Below, piece by piece: positions 41,057 through 52,559 of a stretch of DNA of 64,000 bases. Positions within the stretch are counted from its first letter, which is position 1. Every line of letters starts with the position of its first letter. The stretch is from Diploptera punctata (lineage: Eukaryota > Arthropoda > Insecta > Blattodea > Blaberidae), in NCBI GenBank assembly GCA_030220185.1, contig JASPKZ010007796.1:1456501-1520500 (forward strand), read 5' to 3'. A program made the position numbers and the translations under genes. Under the pieces are notes generated by a model. That model was given only the letters and a program-made list of their open reading frames with translations, had not been told where the DNA came from and did not search any database.

Positions 41057-43027
41057 TAAACGATTACAAGTTATGAATACAATACAATTAATATTTATAA
41101 TGTATTTTGATTTACTCTAAATTTAAAGAATTAAATATATATGTACAATATATATATAAAAAAACAGGAAAAGATTAATGACATAGTATAAAATTAAATA
41201 AATAGAGAAAAATTAATTATTAGTCAACAGGTAACTGTATAAGCGTGACTTAAAGGTACCAAGTGTGCGGCAACCCCTGATCTCTTGAGGAAGGAGATTC
41301 CAGGAGCGGGCAGAGGCTACTGTGAAGGAAGTAGAATAGGAGGAAGTGCTATGAAGAGGAATTGTTAGCAGACTGCTATCTTGTGATCTAGTGTCAATAT
41401 TGTGGTAAGAGGATAACTTCTCAAATCTAGACGCCAGGTAAGTAGGGATGTAGGAATTCAGAAGCTTGAAAAGTAGTGAAAGAGAGTGCAATTTACGTCT
41501 GTCAGTAAGACGGAGCCAAGAGAGGGTTATTAAAGTGTTCGGAAATATGGTCATAACGGCGGATATTGAAAATGAATCGAACGCAAGCATTATGAACACG
41601 CTGCAGTCTCTGCGACAAGTCATAGTTTAGATCATTATATATAATGTCACAATAATCGAAGTGTGGTAACATAAGATTCTGCACAAGGATTTGTTTTAAC
41701 GAAACTGGGAGAAAATTCTTTAAACGTCTAAGATAATGTAAGATGGAGAAAGTCTTTTTACATATGTGTTTCACTTGTGTTTGCCAGGTTAAATTTGCGT
41801 CTAGATGTAGTCCAAGATCTATTACTGAAGAAGAATAAGGGATAATTATATTATTTATAGTAATGTTTGGTAGTGTAGATATGTCAAAGGTTGTAAGCAG
41901 TCTTTGTTGTCCCATTAGAATTACTTGTGACTTGTTAGGATTTAGATTTAGACCGATACTTGAAGACCAGTTAAAGATGGATATGAGATCGTCATTCATT
42001 TTTGTCAAGCTGTTATAGAGAGAATGAGGAGGTGAATGTAGGTAAATTTGGAGATCATCAGCGTAGAGGTGATAACGGTAGTGCTTTAGTACAGTTGGCA
42101 AGTCATTTATGTAGATTGAGAAAAGAAGAGGTCCGAGAACACTGCCCTGGGGGACTCCAGCCGGCACGTTGCGCCAAGACGAAGATCTAGAGTTTAATGA
42201 AACGTATTGTTGACGACCGTGCAGGTATGAGTCGAACCAGGATACAGCGCTGTCAGACAAGTGTAGGTGCTTGAGCTTTATCATAAGTAAGTCGTGGTCT
42301 ACTGTGTCAAAAGCTTTGCTGAAGTCAAGTAAGGTTAAAGGAGTCAATTGACGTCTGTCCACGGCTTCACGAATATCTTCAGTAATTTTTAGCAAAGCTG
42401 TGGTTGTGCTATGACCATATCTAAAGCCGGATTGATAAGGATCAAGGAGGTGATTTTCTTGGAGATATTCAGTCATTTGCTTATGTACAATATGTTCCAG
42501 GGCTTTAGATAATGTCGGAGGAGGATGCTAATCGGTCGGTAGTCATTACAGTTAGTAGGTGTACTTATTTTTGGTATAGGCCGAACTCTAGACTGTTTCC
42601 ATACAGTAGGGAAGATAGAAGTTATAAGGGAAGCATTAAAAATATGAGTCACTGTGGGTAGTATAATGTCAATGATTTTATTTAGCATTAAAATGCTGAT
42701 GTTATCTGTTCCTTGTGCATTGGATTTAATCCGCTTGAGTGCTTTTTTAACGTCTATAGGCGAAATGTCGTTAAAGTAAAATTTATCTCTTCCTATATGG
42801 GGGGATGGGGATAAGTCTTTAAGAGTGTCTATTTTAGTCTTGTTGTCTGGAGGTGTCATGGGTATTGAGGTAAAATGTTCATTTAAGTCATCTACAGAAA
42901 TGTCTATAGAGTCAGTTGAGGGATTCAACTGTCTAAGTCCCATTGCACGGAGATTTCGCCAAGTGTCCCGTGCACTTATTTCAGGTCCGATTATACTGTG
43001 GGCGTGTCGTAGTTTGGCATTGCGTAT
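40864..43027 (-). mobile_element. LINE-D2, inserted in LINE-A
   Basis: CR1/Jockey-like, 5'-truncated. The 3' tail is (TTA)n, next to the UTR signature GGCCTTAAGGCC at 40930-40941. Joined to LINE-A on both sides, but 23-24 bases of LINE-A are missing at the site, so the insertion came with a small target deletion instead of a duplication. (TA)n at 41007-41052 lies in its UTR. Confidence 0.88.
41213..42476 (-). pseudogene. LINE-D2 reverse transcriptase, frameshifted
   Basis: 42476-41502: MTEYLQENHLLDPYQSGFRY start of this frame, LLDFSKAFDTVD (~49-60), GVPQGSVLGPLLFSIYIND (~107-125), YADD at 138-141. The frame then shifts near 41560 into 41623-41213 (TLITLSWLRLTDRRKLHSL to SRLYSYLLTNN). RNA-dependent DNA synthesis is the family role; the frameshift and missing endonuclease make this copy inactive. 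Confidence 0.88.
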
Positions 43028-43297
43028 AGCCAATGCCTTCCAATCATTTCCTGTATAATCCACCTCCCTCAAATCATAGTTAATGTTGTTCTCCCACCTC
43101 ATTCTTGGTCTACCAACTGGGCGTTTTCCTTCTGGCTTTCCTACAAGACGTTTCCATGCACGTCTTTCATTCCTCATACGTGCAACATGTCCTGCCCATC
43201 GCAGTCTACGGGACTTAACTGTTCTTATTATATCTGGCTTCCTATAAAGACCATGTAGTTCATTGTTATGTAGTAGTAGTAGGACTTTATTAGACAA
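42473..43297 (-). pseudogene. Chimeric LINE-A/LINE-D2 open frame, 274 codons
   Basis: The N-terminal ~90 residues are LINE-A (LHNNELHGLYRKPDIIRTVK to DYTGNDWKALA). From about 43027 on it is the LINE-D2 region upstream of the RT palm (ISPIDVKKALKRIKSNAQGT, DNISILMLNKI, VRPIPKISTPTNCNDYRPIS). The frame happens to stay open across the insertion point. Confidence 0.85.
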
Positions 43298-43429
43298 AAA
43301 GTAAGATATTTACAATATTATTTACAAATATGGGTCGCACGGGCAGTAAGCCGTACGTGCTGTTGACAGTCCGTTACAATAAAGTAATAATTGGTACTAG
43401 TGTAAAGAAAAATAAACAAATACAGCAAT

Positions 43430-43735
43430 AACATTACAATTAAATAAAGAAAACACAATAAAACTATTACCATTAAATAATAACACAATAGCATTATTCA
43501 CTAAAAACATTAACATTACAATTACATAAAGAAAACACAATAATATTACAATTAAGTAATAACACAATAGCAATAACATTACAATTACATAAAGAAAACA
43601 CAATAATAATATTACAATTAAATAATAACACAATGGCATTATACACTAAAAAAACATTAACATTACAATTACATAAAGAAAACACATTAATATTACAATT
43701 AAATAATAACACAACAGCATTATACACTAATTAAT
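43430..43735. repeat. Tandem repeat in LINE-E 3' UTR
   Basis: Repeating 'acattacaattacataaag' and 'acacaatagcatta' blocks, the same units as at 13891-14214 in reverse orientation. Confidence 0.8.
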
Positions 43736-43844
43736 TTATATATAATTGTTAATAATTAATGGTATTGCATTTTGATAACATATATTTATTCATGAATGAG
43801 TGTTGTCCTTATTTTTCGCGTTTTGTCCAGAAATTTACCGAGGT

Positions 43845-45539
43845 TTATCCAATTTCTGGATTTACCAATAACTCGTAGCATGCCAATCTTTCCCGATTTG
43901 AATTTAGAAATCTTTCCGGTAATAACTGACGTCTCCAATATTCTAAATCATTACATTTTCCTAATATATGTATCTCATCTTCAAAGTTCCCGCACATTGG
44001 ACATATTCGCATATCGTGATCGTCGCTAATTTTTAGAAATTTCCATGCCCCTAGCCTAAACCAAGCAAGCCCTGATCTCTCCTTAAATCCTAGGTTGAGT
44101 ATATACGATTCTTTTCCCCAGACGTGTTTTAGGTCTCTTTGTAAACACAGTGAGCGTTTTCCTGTACATTCGGTGAAGGTATCTTGTTGGTTTACATCTA
44201 AGTACCTCCTCCTTATTTTTCTCCACACGTTCTTGCGATTTTCAGTCCCTTTTTCCCATATCCAGCCCATCCCAATCTTTTGGAGTTCTCTCCTAACCTC
44301 GTCTGCCCAAAATTTAACATCTATGTTTTTAATTTGGTGGTCGTAGCAAATTGCTCTAAGCATTGTTTGGTCACCTTGGATTACTCGCAACCAGTATTTG
44401 AGTACACGAATTTTACAGTTAATATCGTCCTGGAATGACCCGAATTCATATAAAATTCCACAGTTAGAAACGGCCTTACTAAGTCCTGTAATATACTTTA
44501 GAAAATGCGTATATACCTTATTTAGTAGTTCCGTTCTTTGGAAACCCCAAATCTCACTACTATAGTGCATGACTGGCCTGACCATAGCTCCATACATTTT
44601 TTCTAATGTGCTGACTGGAATATCAGGCACTCGACCCAGAATACCGAGTACACTGTTAAGTTGTCCCCTCCCTTTAAATAATGCTATATCAATGTGTTTT
44701 TTCCACTTTCCGTTCATTTTCAACGTCGTACCAAGATATTCGAAATGTTTCACGTTTTGAAGAACTTGATCTCTGTATTTCCATTCCTCTGTTCTACCAT
44801 AAACCGTCCCATTTTTAAATGTCATTGTTTTTGTCTTACTAGCATTTACAGTCAATCCCCAATTCCTACAGTATATTTCCAGTAGGTCAAGACCTCTTTG
44901 CAATCCCTTGATTGTCTTGGAACAGATAATTAAATCATCTGCATACAACAGGACTGGGATTCTAACATTTCCTATCTCCGGAGCCTCAATTTCTCCTTCT
45001 AGCATTACGTCTACAATATCATCAACGAATAGATTAAATAGCATTGGTGATAAAATGCAACCTTGTCTCACTCCCCGATTGGCTTCGCTGCTCTCTGTAA
45101 TGTGCCCTTGGTCTACTTTTATACAAAATTTAACATATTTATAAATTGACATTAAAGCATGTATCATTTTACGAGACAATCCTTTCCGATTTAATTTTTC
45201 CCAAAGTGCGCTTCGGTCCACAGTATCAAATGCCATCTTAAAATCAATGAATGCACAAAATAATTTACCCCCCTTCATTTTCAGATTGTCATCAATTAAT
45301 GTTCTCAGAACAAATAGGTTGTCCACCGTGGAGTACCCTTCTCTAAAACCTGCCTGATATTTTGAGAGCCTATTGTTCTCTTTAGCCCATTGTCTGATTC
45401 GTTCGTAAAGTACTTTACAATATATTTTTCCGAACACTGACAAGAGACAAATTCCCCTATAACTTTCTGGTATCTGTGCCCCACCTTTCCCTTTGTATAG
45501 CGGTTGGATGACACCAGGCTTCCGGATAATCTCCTCCAT
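43845..45539 (-). pseudogene. LINE-E reverse transcriptase and CCHC tail
   Basis: 564 codons. RT: YRGICLLSVFGKIYCKVL (~27-44), FIDFKMAFDTVD (~97), NRGVRQGCILSPMLFNLF (~154-171), catalytic YADD at 199-202, YLGTTLKMNGKWKKHI. A long C-terminal part contains a CCHC-type cluster CPMCGNFEDEIHILGKC at ~513-529, commonly used for nucleic-acid binding. A one-base loss in a poly-A run near 43855 truncates the usual last ~25 residues, and the N-terminus is shifted relative to the upstream frame near 45530. Confidence 0.9.
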
Positions 45540-46062
45540 TAAAAAGTTTGTTGAACGCAGTTTTCAAAACGTCTAATAATTTATTGGATGATATCATATT
45601 TTTCAAGAATTCCCCTGGTATTCCATCAATTCCAGATGCTTTACCATTCTTTAAACATTTAATGGAAGAAACCACTTCATTTTTCGAAATATCCTGATCC
45701 AGTAATTGAATATGAATTGGGTCAGGGATCTCAACTATATTTCCTTGATTATATCTTAACCTCTCATTTCCCAGCACCCTATCAAAGTAACTTCTCCATT
45801 CCCCGGGCGTTATTCTTGTCCGATTTATGGACTTTACTTTGAGTTCCCTTATCGCTTTCCATATGTCCGCAATGTTCCCACTTTCAGTCGCGACTCTCAT
45901 TTCTTCGGATTTCTTATTTTGCCATGCTAGTTTTGTTTCTGCCAATAAGTCTTTATATTCCTTTCTCTCTTGCGCATAATTTTTTCTGCTTTCATCTGTG
46001 CTTTCTTTTCTAAACTTTAAAAGACTACTTTCCGACAAATTTCTTCTTCTTTCTACATGCAT
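45457..46062 (-). pseudogene. LINE-E linker region, frame-shifted
   Basis: Encodes ERKEYKDLLAETKLAWQNKK, SINRTRITPGEWRSYFDRVL and CLKNGKASGIDGIPGEFLKN, the segment between endonuclease and RT palm. It runs out of frame after GGDYPEAW near 45530, where the RT frame takes over. Confidence 0.85.
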
Positions 46063-46100
46063 TATTGTACCACCCTTTGTCCTTCTGGTTCATTGCGTAT

Positions 46101-47381
46101 TTAACCTTGAATTTTTCCCCTGCTTTTTGAAAAACATTCTGTCAAAGTTTTAATAATTTCCTCCCCGCTAAGATCATTTAATTGCAGATCCTGTATTAGC
46201 GTTTCCAAACTCCTGTTAAATTCTTCTCTCAGATCCTCGATCCACCTGAAACGGATAATTGGCCGCAATATTGTTGCCACCTCATCATTAACTGTCTCAC
46301 TAATACCTTTCATATTTAAAATAAGTTTGTTTGGGAAGTGGTGTGATTCGATTCTGGAAACTATACAGAAATTACTTAGGACTGGAATCATGTCTTGTGT
46401 GCATATTGAATAATCGATTACGCTACTTCCATTTTTATTAATAAATGTCAGTTCTCCATTTTTATCTTCCCCATATTTACCATTCAGAATTTCAAGTTCA
46501 AATGCATCGCAAAAAGCTAACAATTGGTTTCCTTCTGAATTTAAAATCTTATCTTTGCTTCTCCTACCCTCATCTCGTGTTTCATTATCATCCGATTTTA
46601 TAGTGATATTTTCCTCCCCAATCCTACAGTTAAAGTCCCCTAAAATTATTATTCCCGCTTCCGGAAACCTATCTTTTATTTCTGCCAACGAGTCAGACAA
46701 TTCAACGAAAAAATTTGGATTGGCATACCTGGAATTTAGTGGTTGGCGATAAATAGACAACAGACACATTTCTGCTCTTTCTGTATGGTAATATATACAA
46801 ATTGCCTCTTTTAAAGTAATATTTACCTTTTTAATATATGGGTCTAAGTTAGCTTTATATAAAATGGCAACACCGCCTGGATATCTATGTAGTCTTCTCC
46901 ATTCACCTGTCTGTTCATCTCTCTTTGGTCCAAAAATTTTCCTAAGAACTTTATTCTCAAATACTCGTAATCTCCTTTCCTCCCTTAAAGTAAGAGTCCA
47001 TGTTTCGCACCCATATAATATAACTGGTAGAATAATAGTTTTATATATTTTCAGCTTAACGTTTTTTGAAAGGAGTTGGGACATCAAAAGTCTCTGCAAT
47101 GCATAATAGCATGCATTTCCACAATTGAGCCTATGTTTAATTTCTTTGTGCATCTCATTCCTATTTGTGATTATTGTTCCTAGGTATTTGAATTCAGCCA
47201 ATTCCTCAAAATTTCCCTCATTTGTCATTAGCTGTCCATTTCCATTATATAATGTATTTCTACGTGAGTTTTCTAATAAAGCTTGTTCTTTTAGTTTTTT
47301 AAAACTATTATTTATTTTTAATCTGGCCTTCCAAACAAAGCACATTTCAAAAAGAATATTTTCATTAATACGCTTTTTCAA
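46101..47381 (-). pseudogene. Chimeric LINE-A/LINE-E open frame, 426 codons
   Basis: The first ~165 residues are FT-derived sequence followed by the LINE-A RT C-terminus (to DEQTGEWRRLH). From 46885 on it is the LINE-E endonuclease: PGGVAILYKANLDPYIKK, ILGDFNCRIG (Mg-binding), GSSVIDYSI and IESHHFPNKL (catalytic His region). The insertion point keeps one continuous frame. The start of the endonuclease is missing. Confidence 0.85.
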
Positions 47382-47390
47382 TAGATTCTA
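47280..47390. mobile_element. FT copy 2, right end beyond the LINE nest
   Basis: AAGCTTGTTCTTTTAGTTTT and AAAACTATTATTTAT continue the right hairpin arm of FT exactly where it was interrupted at 40796. Sequence past about 47325 is of uncertain origin. Confidence 0.75.
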
Positions 47391-47469
47391 AAATGTTCTT
47401 CCGTCTGGTCTCAAAAGAACTCTAGTGAAAACCCTCGTGATGCCTCATTTTAATTATTGACAGACATTA

Positions 47470-48312
47470 ACGATAGTCTAACTAACTTACTCACTGGCAC
47501 TATCGAACCCGTAGGATCGTGGCCGCGCGGATATAAGCTATCCATACAGCCCTATCCTGAGCTAATGTTTTCCTATCATCCCCTGTATAATCTACTTCCC
47601 ACAAATCATAGTTAATGTTATTCTCCCACCTCATTCTTGGTCTACCAACTGGGCGTTTTCCCTCTGGTTTTCCTACAAGAAGCTTCCATGCAACTCTTTC
47701 ATTACCCATTCGTACCACATGTCCTGCCTATCGCAGTCTACGATACTTAACTATTCTCATTATATCTGGCTTCCTATAAAGACCATGTAGTTCACTGTTA
47801 CAAAGTCTTCTCCATTCACCTGTCTGTTCATCTCTCTTTGATTGAAAAATTTTCCTAAGAACTTTATTCTCAAATACTCGTAATCTCCTTTCCTCCCTTA
47901 AAGTAAGAGTCCATGTTTCGCATCCATATAATATAACTGGTAGAATAATAGTTTTATATATTTTTAGTTTAACGTTTTTTGAAAGGTGTTGGGACGTCAA
48001 GATTCTCTGTAATACATAATAGCAAGCATTTCCAGAATTGAGCGTACGTTTAAATTATTTGTGCATCTCATTTCTGTTTGTTATAAGTCAAGATGGATAC
48101 AACATGTTCATCGAATGGAAGATCACAGAATACCCAAACTAATGTTAAGATATCAACCCGCAGGAAGAAGAAGACCAGGACGTCCACTCAAAAGACTTCT
48201 GGATGGTGTTTCTCTTGAGGCCGAAACAGGTCAACAAATGGCCTAAATTCGTGAATGTACTATGATGATGATGATGATGATTTCTGTTTGTGATTACTGT
48301 TCCTAATTAACG
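47470..48312 (-). mobile_element. LINE-A, split by LINE-B
   Basis: The 3' end has the GTTAG-type tail at 47480. The coding relic reads VGKPEGKRPVGRPRMRWENN and LYGCETWTLTLREERRL, EQTGEWRRL. Interrupted at 48081-48279 by a LINE-B insertion with ATTTCTGTTTG duplication; a few LINE-A bases resume to about 48312. Confidence 0.85.
48081..48279 (+). mobile_element. LINE-B, short 3' insertion in LINE-A
   Basis: 199 bp encoding YKSRWIQHVHRMEDHRIPKL and GRRRPGRPLKRLLDGVS, stop and a (ATG)n tail. ATTTCTGTTTG at 48070-48080 and 48280-48290. Confidence 0.9.
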
Positions 48313-48929
48313 ATAAATTAGCACATAAATTACAAATATATTTATATAATTTATAGGTAAAAATATATTAATTCTTTACTTCATTTTCTACTCATTTTTA
48401 ACATTATCAATTATTTTAATCATGCACTCTCTTCAAGAACATTTTATTAATTACACATTTTTAATTAATAATGAAAATAAAATAGTGAAAATTGTATTAA
48501 TTTTATCCCTTCTCTACCTTGGGTATTTTAAACATGTGTGTCAGAAGTTATTTTTTTCTATAAACGTAAATATGACCGTAGATCTTCATTGTACTGCGAA
48601 TATCTTCAAGATCGTATCAAAATACATTTTCCTCTTCAAAATTACACTTAGGCCTACTTCTCCAGTAAGCTACGTATGTCTTAGTTTCCATCTCCTATCC
48701 TCCAATCACAGTTTGGGTAGACGATCGCACCCAAATTGTGATAGGAAGTGAAAGATGTAAGCCAGTGTATAAGTAGCTTGTTGTAGAGGTATGTATAATT
48801 TTGAATGGCAGAATAATAGAAAGCTTTTTTCTCGATTTTGGCAATGGAGCCAGTATAAATATTTCGCGGAAATAGGAAGAAATATTGTCATATTTACGAA
48901 TATTATATATATTCCGAATGCCCCAGGTT
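48313..48929. other. No gene recognised
   Basis: AT-rich. 48700-48745 contains the imperfect inverted repeat CAATCACAGTTTGGGTAGAC / CACCCAAATTGTGATAGG. Confidence 0.4.
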
Positions 48930-49110
48930 TGTCATTCAACATTTCTGGTTTCTCTCCTGGCATGGCGTACTTGTAACCCACTTCTGAGGTTGGGGCGCCT
49001 GGAAGGCGGGGTTACGTTGCCCCGATGATATGATGGGTGATGATGATAATGGTGCGCCAGGAGAGTCCCTAATCCTAAGCTTAACCTAAGATGAATATGA
49101 ATGATGATGA
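48930..49110 (-). mobile_element. SINE-3 3' half
   Basis: Minus strand includes 'gcgccccaacctcagaagtg', 'cgccaggagagaaacc'-like ends and GACTCTCCTGGCGCACC. Matches 28858-28995 and the body of 278-600. Confidence 0.65.
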
Positions 49111-49117
49111 TTGCGAT

Positions 49118-49291
49118 GGCCATATGATTTCGGGGACCGTTTGGGCCTTAAAGGTTTCCTGACATTTGTCTTACAGGTGAGGAAAAACTCCGATAAAAAC
49201 CTCACCCAGAAAAACTGTCCCGACCGGGGATCGAACCCGGGCCCGCTGCGTGACAAGGCAGCATGCTACCTCGAGGCCACAGCGGTGGACA
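49118..49291 (-). mobile_element. SINE-2 5' half
   Basis: Contains the head, box B (GGGTTCGATCCCC) and the 'cacctgtaagacaaatgtc' segment. Ends at GGCCATCGCAATC, lacking the 3' half. Confidence 0.8.
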
Positions 49292-49312
49292 ATATAAATA
49301 TATATATATATA

Positions 49313-49651
49313 TATCCATCCATAGTAATTCTGCGCGAAGGCAGGTCCTTCACTGCAATCATAGCATTTTCATAGCTATGTTTGCAGCTTTACTAGGGAA
49401 TTTTAGTTGTGGTAGCTTCCCATTGCTTTCCACACCGGTGAAGGATGAATGATGATGATAATAATGATGATGATGATGGCCATATGATTTCGAGGACCGT
49501 TTGGCCCTTAAAGTTTTTCTGACATTTGTCTTACAGGTAAGGAAAAACCCCGATAAAAACCTTACCCAGAAAAACTGCCCCGACCAGGGATCGAACCCGG
49601 GTCCGCTGCGTGACAAGGCAGCACGCTACCTCGAGACCATAGCGGTGGACT
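49313..49651 (-). mobile_element. SINE-2, full length
   Basis: Head GTCCACCGCTATGGTCTCGA to the 'cctgccttcgcgcagaatta' end, in tandem with the half copy at 49118. Confidence 0.85.
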
Positions 49652-49680
49652 ATATGTATGTATATATATATATATGTATG

Positions 49681-49717
<37 letters not shown>

Positions 49718-49750
49718 TTATTTGTTTATTTATTTATTTATTTATATACT
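49652..49750. repeat. (TA)n/(TATG)n and (TTTA)n simple repeat
   Basis: Low-complexity tract between SINE-2 and LINE-A. Confidence 0.9.
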
Positions 49751-50275
49751 TTTGATGTCCCAACTCCTTTTGAAAAAACGTTAAGCTGAAAATATATAAA
49801 ACTATTATTCTACCAGTTATATTATATGGGTGCGAAACATGGACTCTTACTTTAAGGGAGGAAAGGAGATTACGAGTATTTGAGAATAAAGTTCTTAGGA
49901 AAATTTTTGGACCAAAGAGAGATGAACAGACAGGTTAATGGAGAAGACTACATAACAATGAACTACATGGTCTTTATAGGAAGCCAGATATAATAAGAGC
50001 AGTTAAGTCTCGTAGACTGCGATGGGCAGGACATGTTGCACGTATGGGGAATGAAAGACGTGCATGGAAACTTCTTGTAGGAAAGTCAGAAGGAAAACGC
50101 CCAGTTGGTAGACCAAGAATGAGGTGGGAGAACAACATTAACTATGATTTGAGGGAAGTAGATTATACAGGGAATGATTGGAAAGCATTAGCTCAGGATA
50201 GGGATGTATGGAGAGCTTATGTCCGCGCGGCCATGAACCTACGGGTTCGATAGTGCCAGTGAATAAGTAAGTTAG
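49751..50275 (+). mobile_element. LINE-A 3' part, least degraded
   Basis: From LMSQLLLKKR-like through LYGCETWTLTLREERRL and, after one stop in the EQTG*WRRL region, MGNERRAWKLLVGKSEGKRP, VGRPRMRWENNINYDLREVD and WRAYVRAAMNLRVR stop. The 3' end GTTCGATAGTGCCAGTGAAT is complete. Confidence 0.88.
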
Positions 50276-50515
50276 TATATATAATACACATGTTTTGAAT
50301 AAGTAGCAGTTTGCTGATCCTTCGTAATGTCTGTTGGTATAATTCCACAATAATCTAAACGCTACATCACGAGAATTTTAAGTTCATTTTGCTCAAATAG
50401 GCCAACTAGCTAAAGCCCAGAGTGCGCTGCTATGCCTAAATAAATTATTTATTTTAGTACAAATAAAATAACAGATTAATTAAATTGTATAGTATACATT
50501 GCAACGAACCAGATA
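50276..50515. other. No gene recognised
   Basis: Spacer between LINE-A and the pogo-like element. Confidence 0.5.
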
Positions 50516-51536
50516 CAGTACAACTTGTTTAATCCGGAACGTGAATAATGCGGAAATCTGTCCAATGTGAACAGATTTATTGGTGCCGGCAAATTAATAG
50601 TAATTTTACGAGTATTTATTTTGTATAAAACGGAATCTGTCCAACGCGGAAACGGAAGGATATTTCTATACAGTTCATGAAAAAACTTTATAAAGTGAAA
50701 AGAAATAAATTAGCTTCCTCTTAACTGAATTCCCGTTAGGCGAATTAACAATAAGTGATGATTTCTGCCGCCTGTAGAAGTAGAGTTTCTATCTGTATCT
50801 GTAATTTTCTTTCGACCTCACTCCACACTCGTTTTGCGAAATACAGGTTCGTTTAACAAATATTTGGCGTGTGACATCTGTCTTATAAATAACCAGTCTA
50901 CTGTAAAATCTTAAATTAGTTTAAGGTCTGAGACCGATTGTGTTCGTATATATCACAGGTACGTTCTGAAAGAAAGGTGGCTAAATCGTATATATCATTG
51001 CCATTTGAATGCGGAAAAAGCCCAAGTTTATGAAATTTGAATAAATGGACGCAAGGAAATGGTTAAATGAAGGAAGGAAAAAAAACAACGGGGCTTGGGA
51101 GTGTTTTACAAGTCCACGATCAAATAAATCTTCAAATTTCCGGATCGATGCTCCAAAGTCAAGCTCTAGCTGTTGCTATATCCCTAGGGAATAACGATTT
51201 CAAGGTAATTAAGGTTGGTTGTGGACAGTTTTAAAAGACGACACAATGTAGTGTGGAATTAAATTTGCGGAGAATCGAAGGATGCGCACGAAAGTATATT
51301 TAGTGAGTGGAAACCGAACTGTTTTTTAGCGCGTTACCGTCGAAGTCGCTCGTACATACTCTACTTCACTTTCCAACGGCAGCGGAACTATAATCAATCG
51401 AAGGTACATAAAAAGACATGCGGTGCTCTATAATGTAAGATTGATTAATATTTCTTGTTTTGTTTTATAATGCGGAATGTTGTCTAATGTGGAAAAAAAT
51501 GGTCCCATGCGATTCCGTTTTGAACAATTTTTACTG
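50516..51536 (+). mobile_element. pogo/Tigger-like element, decayed
   Basis: 1021 bp between TA dinucleotides (50514-50515, 51537-51538), imperfect inverted ends beginning CAGTACAACTTGTTTAATCC and ending AACAATTTTTACTG. Broken reading frames at about 51030-51300 resemble the CENP-B-type helix-turn-helix of Tigger/jerky transposases (GLGVFYKSTI, then VDSFKRRHNVVWN, GESKDAH). No DDE domain remains. Confidence 0.75.
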
Positions 51537-51538
51537 TA

Positions 51539-51943
51539 TTATGGTAGCAAGAATCGGTTTTTAATTTCCGATTTCACTTCTAATAGTCGGATGTCGCTGA
51601 GGTTTGGACAATATCTACCTCGGTATATTTTAAGAGTATATATCGAGTTTCATAGTCAATCATAAAAAATTGCGCCCGCTAGAGCGATTTTAAATTTTCA
51701 TTGCAGTAGAACTCCAACGCTTTTATAGTTATAGAGGATAATAGATAGCGGCTAAAACACTCGCTATAACTGAAACCCTGTGTGTACAAATGTTCATGAA
51801 GATCTGTTGAGTAGTTTAGAAGTCTATAAACCCCAAACGCACACAGGCTAAATTTAAATATACGGCGCAGAAACTTGGCAATTGAATATTTGAGTTTAAA
51901 GCTTATGTCTACTGAAATGTATTGTTTTAGACTATCAACCAGA
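51539..51943. other. No gene recognised
   Basis: No coding signal. Confidence 0.45.
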
Positions 51944-52216
51944 CGTTCTGATCATCATCAACAACAAGGATTAAGTCCAATGGCCTGTTCCGATCTCATT
52001 ATAAGTCGAATTGACCCTTCCATCTCTTCAATGGCCTTCCCAACATTCTTCTCCCTTTTGGTGTATAATTATACATTTTTTTTGGTATGCGCTGTCCATT
52101 CATTCGTAATACGTGCTGAAGATAAGCATTTTGATAATATTTATTCTTTCACAGAGATTAAATATATTAAGTTATGTTCTTATATCTTCATTTTTCTTTT
52201 TATCGGTCCTTTGGTA
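51944..52216 (-). mobile_element. LINE-H 3' fragment
   Basis: Reverse complement matches 5760-6050 (ATGAGATCGGAACAGGCCAT and 'agaagaatgttgggaaggcc'). Confidence 0.75.
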
Positions 52217-52545
52217 TCTTGATATTGCTCTCAACATCACCAGACATTCGACATTGGAAAAAATATTAAAAAAGACAATCATCAGAGAACAAATGAAAGT
52301 CCAAAATTCAATATTAGATTTTGTGAGATATATACATAAGATGCCAGAGAAAAGATTATTCAGACAAGCTTTGGAATGGATTCCACCTGGGAAAGGAAAT
52401 GCCTAGAATTTAATTAGATGGATGATGTAAGAAGAGATATGAGGGAGCTATGTATGGAAGAATTGGGATGGGAAGATAGAGAAGAGTGGGGAAAGAAGAT
52501 AAACATTTGAAAAGCTTTAGGCACAGGAAGATGTTTTATTACATT
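52217..52545 (+). mobile_element. LINE-I 3' fragment
   Basis: Encodes QNSILDFVRYIHKMPEKRLF and RQALEWIPPGK, then frame-broken tail sequence ending AAAGCTTTAGGCACAGGAAG. Matches 19905-20170 in layout. About 35 bases of it recur at 52867-52906. Confidence 0.7.
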
Positions 52546-52559
52546 GTAAACCTATTTAT

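Larger units (their letters stand above)
43274..46885 (-). mobile_element. LINE-E, 3.6 kb, inserted in LINE-A
   Basis: Flanked by TATGTAG (43267-43273 and 46886-46892). Begins inside the AP-type endonuclease (5'-truncated) and ends with the (CTA)n tail. It contains endonuclease, RT and CCHC domains in separate frames. The 3' UTR (about 43275-43840) holds the tandem units seen at 13891-14214 and 'acggcttactgcccgtgcga'. The longest LINE copy in the window. Confidence 0.9.
40810..47266 (-). mobile_element. LINE-A insertion into FT, itself hosting LINE-D2 and LINE-E
   Basis: LINE-A pieces: 40810-40863 (3' end, CACTGGCACTATCGAACCCG in top view), 43028-43273 and 46886-47266, together about 670 bp, 5'-truncated. 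They are collinear with uninterrupted copies such as 29152-29826. The 13-bp duplication AGTTTTCTAATAA flanks the whole. The pieces encode EFKYLGTIITNRNEMHK, LYGCETWTLTLREERRL, then NNELHGLYRKPDIIRTVKSR and VGRPRMRWENNINYDLREVD. Confidence 0.9.

Noticed and set aside
43397..43727. Repetitive Leu/Asn/Cys-rich peptides on the minus strand (NCNVIAF-type repeats)
   Set aside because: These are translations of the LINE-E 3'-UTR tandem repeat, not protein-coding sequence.
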